A DNA stretch of 62,485 bases, taken from contig JAKAJV010000073.1 in NCBI GenBank assembly GCA_021813585.1, forward strand, positions 1 through 62,485, read 5' to 3'. Shown here in pieces: positions 1 through 10,237 of this stretch. This stretch comes from Bacteroidota bacterium (GTDB taxonomy: Bacteria > Bacteroidota > Ignavibacteria > Ignavibacteriales > Ignavibacteriaceae). Every line of letters begins with the position of its first letter. Positions within the stretch are counted from its first letter, which is position 1. Below the pieces are notes generated by a model, which did not search any database, was not told the origin of the DNA, and was given only the letters and a program-made list of their open reading frames with translations. The position numbers were made by a program, and so were the translations under genes.

Positions 1-122
1 AGCTTGAGTGTCATACCCGCGAAAGCGGGTATCCAAGATGCGAAAATATGATAAAAAATGGATTCCCACTTTCGTGGGAATGACAATGCAGACATCAAAA
101 TGTATTCCTGCGTAACATGAGT
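1..122. repeat. Dispersed repeat family A, copy 1 (left end outside window)
   Basis: A palindromic block reading TACCCGCGAAAGCGGGTA is followed about 25 bases later by TGGATTCCCACTTTCGTGGG and then by TGCGTAAC. The same order and nearly the same bases recur at 37429-37573, where both ends are visible. The left GTTACGC end must lie before base 1. The two internal hairpins also resemble each other as inverted sequences. I see no reading frame. It lies just downstream of the histidine kinase gene (leftward). Confidence 0.75.
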
Positions 123-124
123 TA

Positions 125-1630
125 TTATTTAAAAATTAAAGTGAACGTCGACCCCACTTCTTTTTTGCTTTGTACTTTTATTTCAGCGTTGTTAATTTCG
201 GCGTAGCTTTTTACAAGGGCTAGGCCGAGGCCGTTGCCTTCAAACTTGCGCGAATACCCGGTTGATTCCTGTACAAAAGGCTTAAACAGGTTTGGCATAA
301 ATTCTTCCGAAATCCCTATTCCTGTATCCTGTATATCGATGCAGACCCGGTTCTGGTTGTTTTTATATAGCCGGACATCGACTTTTCCTTTCTGAGTATA
401 TTTAATTGCATTGTCAATCAGGTTCTGCATTATCTGGCTAACTGTATATTCATCGCAGGTTATATTAGCGTCGTTTATTTTAAAAGTATACTTTAGTTCT
501 AAATTCCTCATCGAGGCCGATCTCTGAAACTCATTAACAATACCCTTAACCGCCGGTCGAAGATCTACTTTCCTAAATACAGGCTCATATTTCCCGGCAT
601 GCAAAAGGGACATGTTCAGAATAAGATCAACCGTTCTGATGAGTCTCCTGCCGGCGGTTTCTATTCCGTCGAAGATAATTCTTTGGTCCTCGTTCATCTT
701 TCCTTCAAAATCCATTTGTAAAAGCGAGGAGAAGCTCATTATAGTATTTAAAGGAGTTCGTATTTCGTGCGAAATTTGTGCGAGGAATTCGGATTTCAAT
801 TTGTCGGCTGCTTCGGCTTTTTCTTTTGCCAATATCAGTTCAGCCTCGTTTTTTTTCATTCTGGAAATATCCATCATAGCTCCAACCATACGAATGAAGT
901 TTCCTTCCGCATCGTATACAAGGAAGCCTCGGTCTAGCACATAGGCATAACTTCCGTCGGATCTTTTAATCCTGTATTCACCGGACCAACAATTTTTCTT
1001 CCCGTCGATAATACTCTCGTAGCTTTGAACGATTCTATTCACATCCTCAGGGTGAATCTTGCTCAGCCAAAAGTCGTATTGCGTAATATCTTCATTTTCG
1101 TACGAGCCGAACAGTTTTGTAAAATTATCGCTCCACCATATCTTACCGGCAATGTTATCATAGTCCCAGATAACATCGTTAGCCGCTCTGGCAGCAAGTT
1201 CGAACCGCTCTTCACTTTTTTTAAGCTCTTCCTCGGCTCGTCTTATTTCTTTTTTGTCTTCAACTTCTTTAATAGCCCGGGAGATGGCGGGAACTAATCT
1301 GGCAAGGTTGTCTTTTATAATATAATCCGTAGCGCCGCGCTTTAGCGATTCGACGGCGCGTTCTTCTCCGATTGTTCCCGATACAAAAATGAACGGGACA
1401 TCCGGGAGCTTATCTTTTGCCAATGCAAGGGCTTCAATTCCGCTGTAAGAAGGAATAGAATAATCGCAGAGAATAATATCGAAATTTCCGTCTTCCACTT
1501 CCTTAAAAAACTGCTGTCTGTTCGAGACTAACTTTATATTGCAGTCTATGCCTTCTTTCATTATTCTGGTGTGAATTAACTCTGCATCCGAAATGTTATC
1601 TTCCAGATGCAGTATAGACAAAGGATACAT
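125..1630 (-). CDS. Hybrid sensor kinase: receiver-PAS-histidine kinase
   Basis: This 501-residue cytoplasmic protein should receive a phosphoryl signal and autophosphorylate on histidine. Residues 1-120 form a CheY-like receiver with acidic residues near 10, phosphoacceptor Asp56 and Lys106. A PAS/PAC segment (FxxxxRIKRSDGSYAYVLDRG type) covers about 145-260. A short coiled stretch leads to a HisKA domain with His288 in ISHEIRTPLN. The HATPase domain carries NLIDNAIKYT, DTGIGI and GNGLGLALV. There is no membrane segment and no DNA-binding output. The start ATG follows a GGAAAG-like ribosome site. A lone receiver protein lies upstream on the same strand and may be its partner, which is inference. 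Confidence 0.9.
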   Translation of the reverse strand: MYPLSILHLEDNISDAELIHTRIMKEGIDCNIKLVSNRQQFFKEVEDGNFDIILCDYSIPSYSGIEALALAKDKLPDVPFIFVSGTIGEERAVESLKRGATDYIIKDNLARLVPAISRAIKEVEDKKEIRRAEEELKKSEERFELAARAANDVIWDYDNIAGKIWWSDNFTKLFGSYENEDITQYDFWLSKIHPEDVNRIVQSYESIIDGKKNCWSGEYRIKRSDGSYAYVLDRGFLVYDAEGNFIRMVGAMMDISRMKKNEAELILAKEKAEAADKLKSEFLAQISHEIRTPLNTIMSFSSLLQMDFEGKMNEDQRIIFDGIETAGRRLIRTVDLILNMSLLHAGKYEPVFRKVDLRPAVKGIVNEFQRSASMRNLELKYTFKINDANITCDEYTVSQIMQNLIDNAIKYTQKGKVDVRLYKNNQNRVCIDIQDTGIGISEEFMPNLFKPFVQESTGYSRKFEGNGLGLALVKSYAEINNAEIKVQSKKEVGSTFTLIFK

Positions 1631-2239
1631 AATTCTTCTTTCCGTAAGATAATATGGTAATGTTATTTCTGTTGTATAAGATATTCGGATTAAAGGTGTA
1701 GAGAAATGTTTTATTTGCTTTAAAATCTGATGCGATAATAAAGTTTAGAAAAACTTTATTCCTAAAAGCTAGTTGTTCCGCATAGTAAACACCTTGGGCA
1801 GCTTTTCTCTTTTTTTGCATATATATTCCGGATAATATTTATAGATATTTCATCGCAATAATTAATTTTAACTATAAACGATAAAAATTTTCGTTTAGAG
1901 TAATATTGAAGCCTTAAGCAATATTCAGAGATTAAATAAGAATTTTGTTTCCGGGCGCTAAATTCTCTTTCGGTTCGAATATGACAAAAGACAGCTTCAA
2001 TAAATTTTTATGAATTGCGATTCTATTAAATTCTAACTGCGGAAACGCTCCATATTCCCGCTATCCTTCTTCCTCAGGCAGGGATTAACTAAAATTTAAT
2101 AAACTATCTCATATGCTTTTAAAAACTTAATATAAAAAAGATTTATTGTCAAATTCTTATAACTCTATAACAGTAAATGCATTAAAAGATCACAAATATA
2201 AGGCGGGCAGAATTAAATATATTTTAGGATAAATTATTT
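1631..2239. other. Intergenic stretch, no gene seen
   Basis: About 600 AT-rich bases separate the kinase from the lone receiver gene. Short open frames exist, including one running out of the kinase 5' end on the same strand, but none has a convincing ribosome site or a recognisable product. It presumably holds the kinase promoter. I see no repeat or strong hairpin. Confidence 0.5.
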
Positions 2240-2620
2240 TTAATCTAAAGATTCCCGGGCAAGCAAGATAGTTTTTATTGTTTCCACAAATCGCTTTAAA
2301 TCAAACGGTTTGGAAATATAATGAGAAAGACCTTTGGAAAGGAAGTATTCTTTATCGCCCTTCATTGCGTAAGCTGTAAAGGCAACTATGGGAACTGACT
2401 CGTAGCCTTTAAGCTGCCTTATCTGTTTTGTTGCATCGATGCCGTTTATGCCGTAATTCAATTTGATATCCATAAGAATCAGATCGTATTTGCCGGCTGC
2501 GGCCATTTCTACAGCGGTTTCTCCTTTTGTAGTAATCTCCAGGGTGCAAAATCCGTTCAACACATAATTTACTATAGAAGAACAAGATTCTTCATCTTCA
2601 ACCAGTAATACTCTATACAT
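2240..2620 (-). CDS. Single-domain response regulator (CheY-like)
   Basis: The 126 residues make up one receiver domain and nothing else. The acidic pair is at E8-D9, the phosphoacceptor is Asp51 in LILMDIKL, Thr82 lies in VAFTAY, and Lys104 lies in ISKPF. The Asp-to-Lys layout is complete, so it should be phosphorylatable. With no output domain it must act by protein contact or as a phosphorelay carrier. It lies upstream of the Rec-PAS-kinase on the same strand, separated by about 600 bases, so a shared pathway is plausible but not proven. Confidence 0.9.
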   Translation of the reverse strand: MYRVLLVEDEESCSSIVNYVLNGFCTLEITTKGETAVEMAAAGKYDLILMDIKLNYGINGIDATKQIRQLKGYESVPIVAFTAYAMKGDKEYFLSKGLSHYISKPFDLKRFVETIKTILLARESLD

Positions 2621-2947
2621 ATGGTATTTGTTAGTATTAAAAAAGAATTATGGTATAATTCAAAGAGAATATAACCGCTGTTAAATAAAACTTTTGGAAA
2701 AAATTTATGGAAAATAATAAAATATTTTTTATAGAATCAATTGAATTCTAAAAATTTCAATAATAACCTCTTAAGAGCGCGCATTTTTATTTTTATATTA
2801 TTTTTGAATTAAATTGGCAAGTTTTTAATAAAAAACGGGTGTTTTTTAATAAAAATTACAGATTTTCAGATTGCTGAATTTCTTGACTTTCAGACCTTAT
2901 ATACATATTTTTTTCTTCCTATTTATTAACAATTATTTAAAAGGATT
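2621..2947. other. AT-rich divergent intergenic region
   Basis: This 327-base spacer separates the leftward receiver gene from rightward efp, so it must carry promoters for both. It is very AT-rich with several A/T runs. A TTGACT at 2883 precedes TATACAT-like bases, but the spacing is too short for a confident call. No coding frame is evident. Confidence 0.4.
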
Positions 2948-3511
2948 ATGGCAGATACCTCAGATTTCAGAAACGGCTTAATTATTAAATTTAAAAACGA
3001 CCTTTATTCTATAGTTGAATTTCAGCATGTAAAGCCGGGCAAAGGCGGCGCTTTTGTTCGCAGTACATTAAAGAATTTGCGCAACGGTAAAGTACTGGAT
3101 AATACTTTTAGAGCAGGTGAAGGAATTGAGATAGTAAGAGTTGAACGGAGAAAATATCAGTATCTTTATAAGGATGGCGAATTTTTAGTTTGCATGGACC
3201 TGGATACTTATGAGCAAATCAATATTCCTGTTGAATACTTTGGCGAGGGTGCTAGTTATTTAAAAGAAAGTGAAGAGGTTGATATCTTATTTAACGGAAA
3301 TGATATTATTTCAGTTGAAATTCCTATCTTCGTTAATCTTAAGGTTGTAGAAACCGAACCTGGCTTTAAAGGCGATACGGCTACAGGCGCCAATAAGCCG
3401 GCAAAGCTGGAAACAGGAGTTTCCATTAATGTTCCGCTCTTTATAAATGTAGACGACATTTTAAAAGTAGATACACGAACGGGGGAATATGTTGAAAGAG
3501 TAAAATCTTAA
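2948..3511 (+). CDS. efp: Translation elongation factor P
   Basis: EF-P binds the ribosome between the P and E sites and relieves stalling at consecutive prolines. The 187 residues match the family's usual length and carry the KOW-like N-terminal domain and two OB-fold domains, ending in VDTRTGEYVERVKS. The tip loop reads KPGKGGAF, placing the modifiable residue at Lys32. No EpmA- or EpmB-like modification gene is seen in the window. The ATG follows AAAGGATT. It heads a run with accB (15-base gap) and accC, a common order in bacteria. Confidence 0.97.
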   Translation: MADTSDFRNGLIIKFKNDLYSIVEFQHVKPGKGGAFVRSTLKNLRNGKVLDNTFRAGEGIEIVRVERRKYQYLYKDGEFLVCMDLDTYEQINIPVEYFGEGASYLKESEEVDILFNGNDIISVEIPIFVNLKVVETEPGFKGDTATGANKPAKLETGVSINVPLFINVDDILKVDTRTGEYVERVKS

Positions 3512-3526
3512 AAATAGGACAGATAA

Positions 3527-3997
3527 ATGGATTTAAACCTCATAAAAAAACTTGTAAAGATTGTTGATACAAGTGAAATTACCGATTTGGAAGTGGAGGA
3601 AAACGGCTTAAGGATTAAGGTTGCTAAAAAGATTAGAAGCTTTAATGCATCAAGCCAGCCACAGGTACTAATCAGTCATCCTCAGGAAGTGATGCCGGCT
3701 GCTTCAAATTCTCCTGCGGTAGAGGCTGAAGTATCGGTGCATGAACCGTCTGCAAATCTGCACGAAATAAAATCCCCGATAGTAGGCACGTTCTATAGAG
3801 CGCCGGCACCGGATGCCGATCCTTATGTACAGATGGGCGATGTGGTTTCGGCCGGTTCGGTATTGTGTATAATTGAAGCGATGAAGCTGATGAACGAAAT
3901 TGAATCGGATACCAGCGGCAAGATTGTAAAAATCCTTGTGGAAAACGGCAAGCCTGTTGAATATAATCAGCCTCTCTTTTTAATTCAGAAGAGCTGA
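3527..3997 (+). CDS. accB: Biotin carboxyl carrier protein of acetyl-CoA carboxylase
   Basis: This is the biotin-bearing subunit of acetyl-CoA carboxylase, the first step of fatty acid synthesis. It has 156 residues: an N-terminal helical segment (1-40), an Ala/Pro-containing linker (about 42-75) and a C-terminal biotinyl domain. The biotinylation motif EAMKLMNE places the modified lysine at residue 120. It lies between efp and accC in one transcription unit. The accA and accD transferase genes are not in the window. Confidence 0.97.
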   Translation: MDLNLIKKLVKIVDTSEITDLEVEENGLRIKVAKKIRSFNASSQPQVLISHPQEVMPAASNSPAVEAEVSVHEPSANLHEIKSPIVGTFYRAPAPDADPYVQMGDVVSAGSVLCIIEAMKLMNEIESDTSGKIVKILVENGKPVEYNQPLFLIQKS

Positions 3998-4023
3998 TTC
4001 TCATCTAAGATTTAGAGGTAATT

Positions 4024-5361
4024 TTGTTTAATAAGATTTTAATCGCAAACCGCGGCGAAATAGCTTTAAGAATTATTAGAACTTGTAAAGAAATGGGGAT
4101 TAAAACCGTCGCAATTTATTCCGAAGCCGACAAAGATGCCCTGCATGTAACTTTTGCAGATGAAGCAGTGTGCATAGGACCTCCGGCAAGCAGGGACAGT
4201 TATTTAAAAATCCCTTTGATAATTTCCGCAGCCCAAATAACCGGCGCAGATGCGATACATCCGGGATACGGTTTCCTTGCAGAGAATGCCAGCTTCTCGG
4301 AAATATGCACCGAATCCGGCTTAAAGTTTATCGGGCCCACGCCGAAGATGATAAATGCAATGGGAGATAAGTCATTTGCCAAAGAAACAATGAGGAGTAA
4401 TAATGTTCCTGTTATTCCCGGCAGCGACGGCATTATTGAAGAGCCGGGCGAAGGCAAAAGAATTGCCGATGAGATAGGCTACCCGGTAATAATTAAAGCC
4501 TCGGCCGGGGGAGGCGGTAAAGGAATGAGGATAGTTTGGGAGAGTAAAGATTTTGAGAGCGCATTTAGAACCGCAAAAATTGAGGCTGAATCCTCGTTCG
4601 GTAACTCCGATGTTTATCTCGAAAAATTTATCGAAAACCCTAGACACGTGGAAATCCAGGTAATGGGAGACATGTTTGGAAATGTTTACCATTACGGCGA
4701 AAGAGATTGTTCGGTACAGCGCAGGCACCAAAAATTAATTGAGGAATCTCCCTCCCCGGCTTTAGACCAATCGTTAAGAGAAAAGATGGGAGCGACTGCA
4801 ATACTCGGCGCCAAGTCTGTAGATTATGAAGGCGCCGGAACTATCGAGTTCCTGCTGGACAAGCAAAAGAATTTTTATTTTATGGAAATGAATACCAGAA
4901 TCCAGGTTGAACATCCCGTAACGGAATGGGTTTACGGCGTGGATTTGGTTAGACAGCAAATACTGGTTGCCGCAGGAGAAAAGATTGATACTCTTCCTCA
5001 CCAGCCTACTGGGCACAGCATTGAGTTTAGAATAAATGCAGAGGATCCGGAATTCGGCTTTAGACCTTCTCCAGGCAAAATACAATCTTTACATCTTCCG
5101 GGCGGGCAGGGAGTAAGAGTCGATACGCATGTTTACGCTTCGTATTCTATTCCCCCTTATTACGATTCGCTTATAGCAAAATTAATTGTCTGGGGAAAGA
5201 ACAGGAACCATGCTATTGCACGCGGTAAACGGGCCCTTGAGGAATTTGTTATTGAAGGCATTAAGACGACGATACCGTTTCATTTAAAGGTACTGGAAGA
5301 CGAAAGGTTTGTCAGCGGTAATTTCGATACCGGTTTTTTAGAGCATTTTGATTTTAAATAG
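4024..5361 (+). CDS. accC: Acetyl-CoA carboxylase, biotin carboxylase subunit
   Basis: This subunit carboxylates the biotin of AccB using ATP and bicarbonate. The 445 residues start with [17 protein letters not shown], contain the glycine-rich ATP-grasp loop [12 protein letters not shown] and the metal/biotin-site segment [14 protein letters not shown], and end at the usual family length. The start codon is TTG at 4024 behind GAGGT. No upstream ATG fits, and the conserved N-terminus begins exactly there. It lies 26 bases after accB and is surely cotranscribed. Confidence 0.96.
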   Translation: MFNKILIANRGEIALRIIRTCKEMGIKTVAIYSEADKDALHVTFADEAVCIGPPASRDSYLKIPLIISAAQITGADAIHPGYGFLAENASFSEICTESGLKFIGPTPKMINAMGDKSFAKETMRSNNVPVIPGSDGIIEEPGEGKRIADEIGYPVIIKASAGGGGKGMRIVWESKDFESAFRTAKIEAESSFGNSDVYLEKFIENPRHVEIQVMGDMFGNVYHYGERDCSVQRRHQKLIEESPSPALDQSLREKMGATAILGAKSVDYEGAGTIEFLLDKQKNFYFMEMNTRIQVEHPVTEWVYGVDLVRQQILVAAGEKIDTLPHQPTGHSIEFRINAEDPEFGFRPSPGKIQSLHLPGGQGVRVDTHVYASYSIPPYYDSLIAKLIVWGKNRNHAIARGKRALEEFVIEGIKTTIPFHLKVLEDERFVSGNFDTGFLEHFDFK

Positions 5362-5366
5362 ATAGG

Positions 5367-5410
5367 CAGTGCAGCCAAACATTTGGGCACTGTGTAGCAT
5401 TAGTTTTTAT
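5367..5410 (+). terminator. Probable terminator after accC
   Basis: CAGTGC at 5367-5372 pairs with GCACTG at 5387-5392, and inside it CCAAA pairs with TTTGG, leaving a two-base bulge and a two-base loop. A T-rich stretch follows from about 5402. It lies six bases after the accC stop. The gap before the T-run makes it weaker than a textbook terminator. Confidence 0.45.
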
Positions 5411-5491
5411 TTTTTGCTTAATTTGATATAGATAATCCTGTTATTTAATGAATGATAATATAAAAATTTAAAATTACTTAAAGAGGTTAAA

Positions 5492-5872
5492 ATGAATTTC
5501 CCGGATAATTTAAAATATACAAAAGACCATGAGTGGATTTTAGTTGAAGGAAATACCGGAACTATCGGAATAACCGATTACGCTCAGGGAGAATTAGGAG
5601 ACGTAGTTTTTGTGGATATTGATCCTAGCTTAACAGCCGTATATGCAGGTCAAACTTTCGGCACTATAGAAGCGGTTAAAACCGTAAGCGATCTGTTCGG
5701 GCCGTGCGGCGGAAAGGTAATCGAAATAAATAAAGCCCTGACCGATTCTCCGGAACTTGTAAATTCCGATCCTTACGGCAAGGGATGGATGATAAAAATT
5801 GAGATTAACGATTTAAGCGAACTTAACAGCTTGTTGGACAGCATTGCATACAAACAACAGATCGGCCAATAA
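5492..5872 (+). CDS. gcvH: Glycine cleavage system H protein
   Basis: GcvH is the lipoyl-bearing shuttle that carries the aminomethyl group of glycine between the P, T and L proteins. The 126 residues are full length. The lipoylation site is Lys63 in GTIEAVKTVSDL, within an H-protein-type barrel beginning KYTKDHEWI. The ATG is preceded by AAAGAGGT. It stands alone, without gcvT or gcvP nearby, and is followed by a strong terminator, so it is probably its own transcription unit. Confidence 0.97.
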   Translation: MNFPDNLKYTKDHEWILVEGNTGTIGITDYAQGELGDVVFVDIDPSLTAVYAGQTFGTIEAVKTVSDLFGPCGGKVIEINKALTDSPELVNSDPYGKGWMIKIEINDLSELNSLLDSIAYKQQIGQ

Positions 5873-5944
5873 TAATTATCCGGCTGTGTGCCCCCTTTCT
5901 AAAAGTTACTTTTGCTAAACAAGCTATTTTAATTAATCCTAACA

Positions 5945-5979
5945 GACAAAATCCCGTTGCGGATTTTGTCTTCTTTTTT
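5945..5979 (+). terminator. Intrinsic terminator after gcvH
   Basis: A perfect 10-bp stem, GACAAAATCC at 5945-5954 with GGATTTTGTC at 5961-5970, encloses a six-base loop. It is followed by TTCTTTTTT. It lies between gcvH and guaA. Confidence 0.85.
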
Positions 5980-6015
5980 AATATTAACCGTTGATTAGAA
6001 AACCCGCAAGAAAAT

Positions 6016-7557
6016 ATGAAGAACAAAGAGACAGTATTAGTTATAGATTTCGGCTCTCAATACACACAGCTTATTACCAGAAGAATAAGAGAGGCGAATG
6101 TTTACTCGGAAGTTCATCCTCATACAATTACTCTGGAAGAAGTAAAACAAATAGATCCCGCAGGCATAATTCTATCCGGCGGACCAATGAGCGTTTATGA
6201 TGAAGGCGCCCCCGGTCTCGATCCTGCGATTTTAAAACTAAATATTCCGGTGCTAGGTATTTGCTACGGCTTGCAAATGATCTGCAGAATATTCGGCGGC
6301 GAAGTAAAACCGGCCGATGATAAAGAATACGGAAAAGTTGTTCTCCGCGTAACCGGCGATTCGGACTTGTTCGAGTACGTTACTAAAAACTCAATTGTAT
6401 GGATGAGCCACGGCGACTATTTAACGCGTTTGCCGGATGGCTTCGAAATAAAAGCCGAATCGGACCATACCCCGATTTGTGCAATTGAAAATAAGGAGAA
6501 GTCAATTTACGGCGTGCAATTCCATCCCGAAGTAGTACATACTCAGGAAGGCGGTAAAATAATTAAGAATTTTCTTTTTGGAATATGCAGATGCCGGGGA
6601 GACTGGACGCCGCGTAATTTTATTGAAGAAAGCATAGGTAAAATAAAAAAGACGGTAGGCGACTCTAAGGTTATATGTGCATTAAGCGGCGGAGTGGATT
6701 CAACAGTAGCAGCGGTACTGGTAAAGCAGGCAATTGGAGATAACCTGATAAGCATACACATTGATACTGGCCTGATGAGGAAGAACGAGAGCTTGAAAAT
6801 AGGCAAGATGTTCGATGAAAAATTAAACTTGAACCATATTCATATAGATGCTTCGGAAAGATTCTTAAAAAATCTGGAAGGTATTTCCGATCCGGAAAAG
6901 AAGAGAAAAATAATAGGCAGCACATTTATAGAAGTATTTGAAGAAGAAGCAAAGAGACACGGCGACGCGGAGTTCTTAGTCCAGGGAACACTTTATCCGG
7001 ATGTAATAGAATCGCTGCCGGTTAAAGGCGCATCGGCAACAATAAAGTCCCACCACAATGTAGGCGGGCTTCCGGAGAAAATGAATTTAAAATTGATTGA
7101 GCCGTTCCGCGAGTTATTTAAAGATGAAGTAAGAAACGTTGGCCGCGTATTGAATATTTCGGAAGAATTTATAGAACGACATCCATTCCCTGGTCCTGGT
7201 TTGGCGGTAAGAGTGCTTGGAGAAATTACAAAAGAAAAACTTGATATTTTGCGCGAAGCTGACGATATTTTTATCGGTGAAATTAAAAATGCTATACTTT
7301 ATAACCAGATATGGCAGGCCTTTGCCGTTTTACTGCCGGTTCAATCGGTAGGAGTAATGGGAGACAACCGGACGTATGACAACGTGCTTGCAATAAGAGC
7401 GGTTACTTCCGTAGACGGAATGACGGCCGACTGGTATAGATTTGATCACGAATTTTTAGCAAATTTGTCCAATAAAATTATAAATAAAGTTAGAGGAATT
7501 AATAGGGTAGTGTACGATATAAGCTCTAAGCCCCCATCTACAATTGAATGGGAATAA
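6016..7557 (+). CDS. guaA: GMP synthase (glutamine-hydrolysing)
   Basis: GuaA converts XMP to GMP with ATP and glutamine. The 513 residues carry a class I glutamine amidotransferase domain (about 1-195) with nucleophile Cys83 in GICYGLQ and His170 in QFHPEV. The ATP pyrophosphatase domain follows with the PP-loop [11 protein letters not shown] near residue 225. The C-terminal dimerisation domain ends in the usual KPPSTIEWE. All three parts are intact. The following gene overlaps its end. Confidence 0.98.
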   Translation: MKNKETVLVIDFGSQYTQLITRRIREANVYSEVHPHTITLEEVKQIDPAGIILSGGPMSVYDEGAPGLDPAILKLNIPVLGICYGLQMICRIFGGEVKPADDKEYGKVVLRVTGDSDLFEYVTKNSIVWMSHGDYLTRLPDGFEIKAESDHTPICAIENKEKSIYGVQFHPEVVHTQEGGKIIKNFLFGICRCRGDWTPRNFIEESIGKIKKTVGDSKVICALSGGVDSTVAAVLVKQAIGDNLISIHIDTGLMRKNESLKIGKMFDEKLNLNHIHIDASERFLKNLEGISDPEKKRKIIGSTFIEVFEEEAKRHGDAEFLVQGTLYPDVIESLPVKGASATIKSHHNVGGLPEKMNLKLIEPFRELFKDEVRNVGRVLNISEEFIERHPFPGPGLAVRVLGEITKEKLDILREADDIFIGEIKNAILYNQIWQAFAVLLPVQSVGVMGDNRTYDNVLAIRAVTSVDGMTADWYRFDHEFLANLSNKIINKVRGINRVVYDISSKPPSTIEWE

Positions 7558-8470
7558 TAAATTGGAACAGGATTACAAATATAATCATAAGGTAAGGCAG
7601 GCGCATGATTTTGAAGCGCAGGGAAAATTACTGCATGCCGTACAAATTTACAACTCGCTGCTCTTGGAATTCCCTGAAAAGAACGAGCTGTATGTTAGTC
7701 TTGCCAACCTATATGAGTATATGGGCAATATAGACTCGGCGCTTAATCTTCTGAACTCTAACCTTTCGGATCATCCGGATAACGTTGAGCTAAGGATATT
7801 TCTCGGACAATTTTTGTTGAAGCATTCAAGATGGGAGGACTCGATAGAAGCGCTGAGCTTTGTCTTGCCGGAAGAAGAGCCGGTGGTTTCATTCTTTACC
7901 GGCTACGCCCACTTTATGCTTAAGGAATATGAGCTGGCAAAAATAAGCTTTCTTAATTTTATTTCTTTTGAACAGCAGACAGAGCTTCTGCACGAGGCCC
8001 ATATCTACCTGGCAAAGATAGAGCTGAAATTAAAGGAATATAACAGCGCTTTATACTATGCTAAGAAGGCCGAAGTACTGTATTCAAACTTTTGGGAACT
8101 GAATTTTATTTATGCCGAAACTTATTTTAGCCTCGGTATGTTTGCACATGCAGCGGCACCTATCGAGAAGGCAATTAAGCTTAGCCCGGAAGAAGCCTCG
8201 CCGTACGAGCTGGCAGGCAAGATTTATTTAAAGCTGGGTGATTACCTGAAAGCTGAAAAATATTTTCTCGAATACATTGAGAAGATTGAAAATGTCTCGT
8301 CGGATATTTATACGCGGCTTGCAGAAGCCTGTTTAAATGCAGAGAAGACGAAAGATGCTATCGCTTATTTTGAAATTGCCATTAAGCTAGACCCCGAAAA
8401 CAAAACTGCGCTTGCCGGAAAAGATAAAGCTGCTTCCATCTTAAAAAACAATATGGCTTCAGATGGTTAA
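7544..8470 (+). CDS. Tetratricopeptide repeat protein
   Basis: The 308 residues are built almost wholly of TPR-type helix pairs, for example [20 protein letters not shown] and [20 protein letters not shown], which form a protein-binding solenoid. There is no signal peptide or membrane segment. Only TTG codons are available at the front: 7544, overlapping guaA by 14 bases, or 7562. Neither has a strong ribosome site, so the start is uncertain by six residues. It is coupled to the next gene, another TPR-bearing envelope protein, by an 8-base overlap. Confidence 0.8.
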   Translation: MNGNNKLEQDYKYNHKVRQAHDFEAQGKLLHAVQIYNSLLLEFPEKNELYVSLANLYEYMGNIDSALNLLNSNLSDHPDNVELRIFLGQFLLKHSRWEDSIEALSFVLPEEEPVVSFFTGYAHFMLKEYELAKISFLNFISFEQQTELLHEAHIYLAKIELKLKEYNSALYYAKKAEVLYSNFWELNFIYAETYFSLGMFAHAAAPIEKAIKLSPEEASPYELAGKIYLKLGDYLKAEKYFLEYIEKIENVSSDIYTRLAEACLNAEKTKDAIAYFEIAIKLDPENKTALAGKDKAASILKNNMASDG

Positions 8471-10211
8471 AAAAATAATTCCCGTTGTGGTAATCTTTAT
8501 TTGTCTTACATCCTTTTCTTTTGCACAAAACCAAACCGATACTGCAAAAGCCTCATCCGAGTTTAGCCTGGGTGTGGATCTCTATAATTCCGGGCAGTAT
8601 TCGGATGCCCATCAGATATTCAAAGGGATAATTTCCGGCTACGTTTATAATCCTCAAACTACGATCTCTTATGTTTTCGACGGCAAGTCCCTTCTTCAAT
8701 TAAAAAAGTACAGCGAGGCAGACAGTATATTGAGCCTATTCATTTCCCGGTTCCCCGGAAGCAATTACATAGACGAAGCCAGACTAACTCTTGCAAAATT
8801 ATATTTTGAGCGGAACAATTATCTTCAAACATTTAAAGAGCTGAGTAAAATTATAGAGACTACAGCTTCGCCGTTTTACAGCAGCTATGCAAAATCCACG
8901 GGGGAGAAGATTGCACTAAATTATCTTAATGCGGACGATATAAATAAACTATGCGATAGTACGGAAAGCCCTACCCTTAAGCCGTACCTGCTTTTGCTTG
9001 CGGTTAAATATTATTTAACTAGAGACGACTTAAAAAATGCAGAAGGTAAGCTTACAGAATTGACCAAATTGTTCCCCGGTTCAGAAGAAAAAAGCGAAGC
9101 CGGCGCATTGTACAAAAATATTCCGAATCAAAAATCCGCTTCTACATCGGGGCCGGTTATTGGCGTTATGCTTCCGCTTAACAGCAACGACAGCGCAGTG
9201 CATTCAAACGCGGGCGCTGAAATTCTGGAAGGCATAAAGTATGCTGTGGCTGAATATAACAGGAAGAGTGATCTGAAAATCGGTTTATTAATCCGCAATA
9301 CTGAAAGGAAAAAATCCGAGATAGAAAAAATTGAAAAAGAATTTTCCGGCATACCCTCGCTTAAGGTTATTATCGGTCCGATATTCAGCGACGAAGTAAG
9401 AGAGACTCTTGAAGAATTTAAGGGCACCGACATACCGATTATCTCTCCCACAGCAACCGAAAATGATCTGACAAAATTATATCCCAATTTCTTCCAGGCA
9501 AATCCTTCGTTTACAATTAGGGGCAAAGTAATGGCAGAATATATCTACTACGTTGAAAACAAAAGAAGGATGGCCGTGTTCAATGCCAACCAGGGATATT
9601 CCCAGACCTTGGGCGATGCTTTTATTAAAGAATTTGAAAAACTGGGCGGAAAGGTTATTATAAGACAAACCTACAACAGCAACAGCGTTTCTTACAGCGA
9701 GCAGGTATCAAAGATCGCCGCAGATTCCTCAAAACTGGAAGGGATTTACCTGCCGCTAGCCGATAAAAGAGATGTACCGATTATCCTTTCACAATTCAGC
9801 CAAAGCAATTTAAACCTACCTATTTACGGCAACCAAGACTGGCTTGAAGCGAGAGGATACGAATCATCTTCTACAATAAGCAACAACCTTACTTTTTCGT
9901 CGGATTATTTTATTGATTATACCGATTCTACTTTCCGTGAGTTTAATAAAAGCTTTTTAGCGCAGACAAATACAGATGTTGACAGAAATGTACTTTACGG
10001 TTACGACACGGCGGAATATCTGCTTAAAGCAGTGAAGGATTTTGACAGCGATAGAAAAACAATATTAAGCGATATGGAATCCGGTTATATATACAACGGC
10101 TTCCATAATAATTATTACTTTAACCGGGATAGAGTAAACGATTTCCTGAATATTATAAGGTATAAAGACGGTAAATTTCAGCTTGTGGATAAATTCAAAC
10201 TAAGCAATTAA
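8463..10211 (+). CDS. Exported TPR plus periplasmic-binding-protein-like protein
   Basis: The 582-residue product starts with an N-terminal signal peptide cut near FSFAQ (residue 20). Residues about 25-210 hold TPR-like repeats (FSLGVDLYNSGQYSDAHQIF). From about 225 onward there is a type 1 periplasmic binding fold resembling branched-chain amino acid receptors, with PVIGVMLPLN, EILEGIKYAV and PIISPTATENDL. This combination resembles LpoA-type proteins, in which the fold regulates cell-wall synthases rather than importing solutes. No ABC transporter genes are adjacent. The ligand or partner is unknown. Confidence 0.8.
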   Translation: MVKKIIPVVVIFICLTSFSFAQNQTDTAKASSEFSLGVDLYNSGQYSDAHQIFKGIISGYVYNPQTTISYVFDGKSLLQLKKYSEADSILSLFISRFPGSNYIDEARLTLAKLYFERNNYLQTFKELSKIIETTASPFYSSYAKSTGEKIALNYLNADDINKLCDSTESPTLKPYLLLLAVKYYLTRDDLKNAEGKLTELTKLFPGSEEKSEAGALYKNIPNQKSASTSGPVIGVMLPLNSNDSAVHSNAGAEILEGIKYAVAEYNRKSDLKIGLLIRNTERKKSEIEKIEKEFSGIPSLKVIIGPIFSDEVRETLEEFKGTDIPIISPTATENDLTKLYPNFFQANPSFTIRGKVMAEYIYYVENKRRMAVFNANQGYSQTLGDAFIKEFEKLGGKVIIRQTYNSNSVSYSEQVSKIAADSSKLEGIYLPLADKRDVPIILSQFSQSNLNLPIYGNQDWLEARGYESSSTISNNLTFSSDYFIDYTDSTFREFNKSFLAQTNTDVDRNVLYGYDTAEYLLKAVKDFDSDRKTILSDMESGYIYNGFHNNYYFNRDRVNDFLNIIRYKDGKFQLVDKFKLSN

Positions 10212-10237
10212 ATTATTAATAAGTAAACGGGGGTCGT

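Noticed and set aside
1596-1820. A 74-codon leftward frame covering the kinase 5' end
   Set aside because: It overlaps the start of the well-supported kinase in another frame and has no recognisable product or ribosome site.
2883-2906. A sigma-70 promoter for efp
   Set aside because: The spacing between TTGACT and the TATACAT-like box is 11 bases, too short.
8463-10211. Branched-chain amino acid ABC transporter receptor
   Set aside because: The fold is similar, but the TPR-bearing N-terminus and the absence of permease or ATPase genes favour an LpoA-like envelope role.
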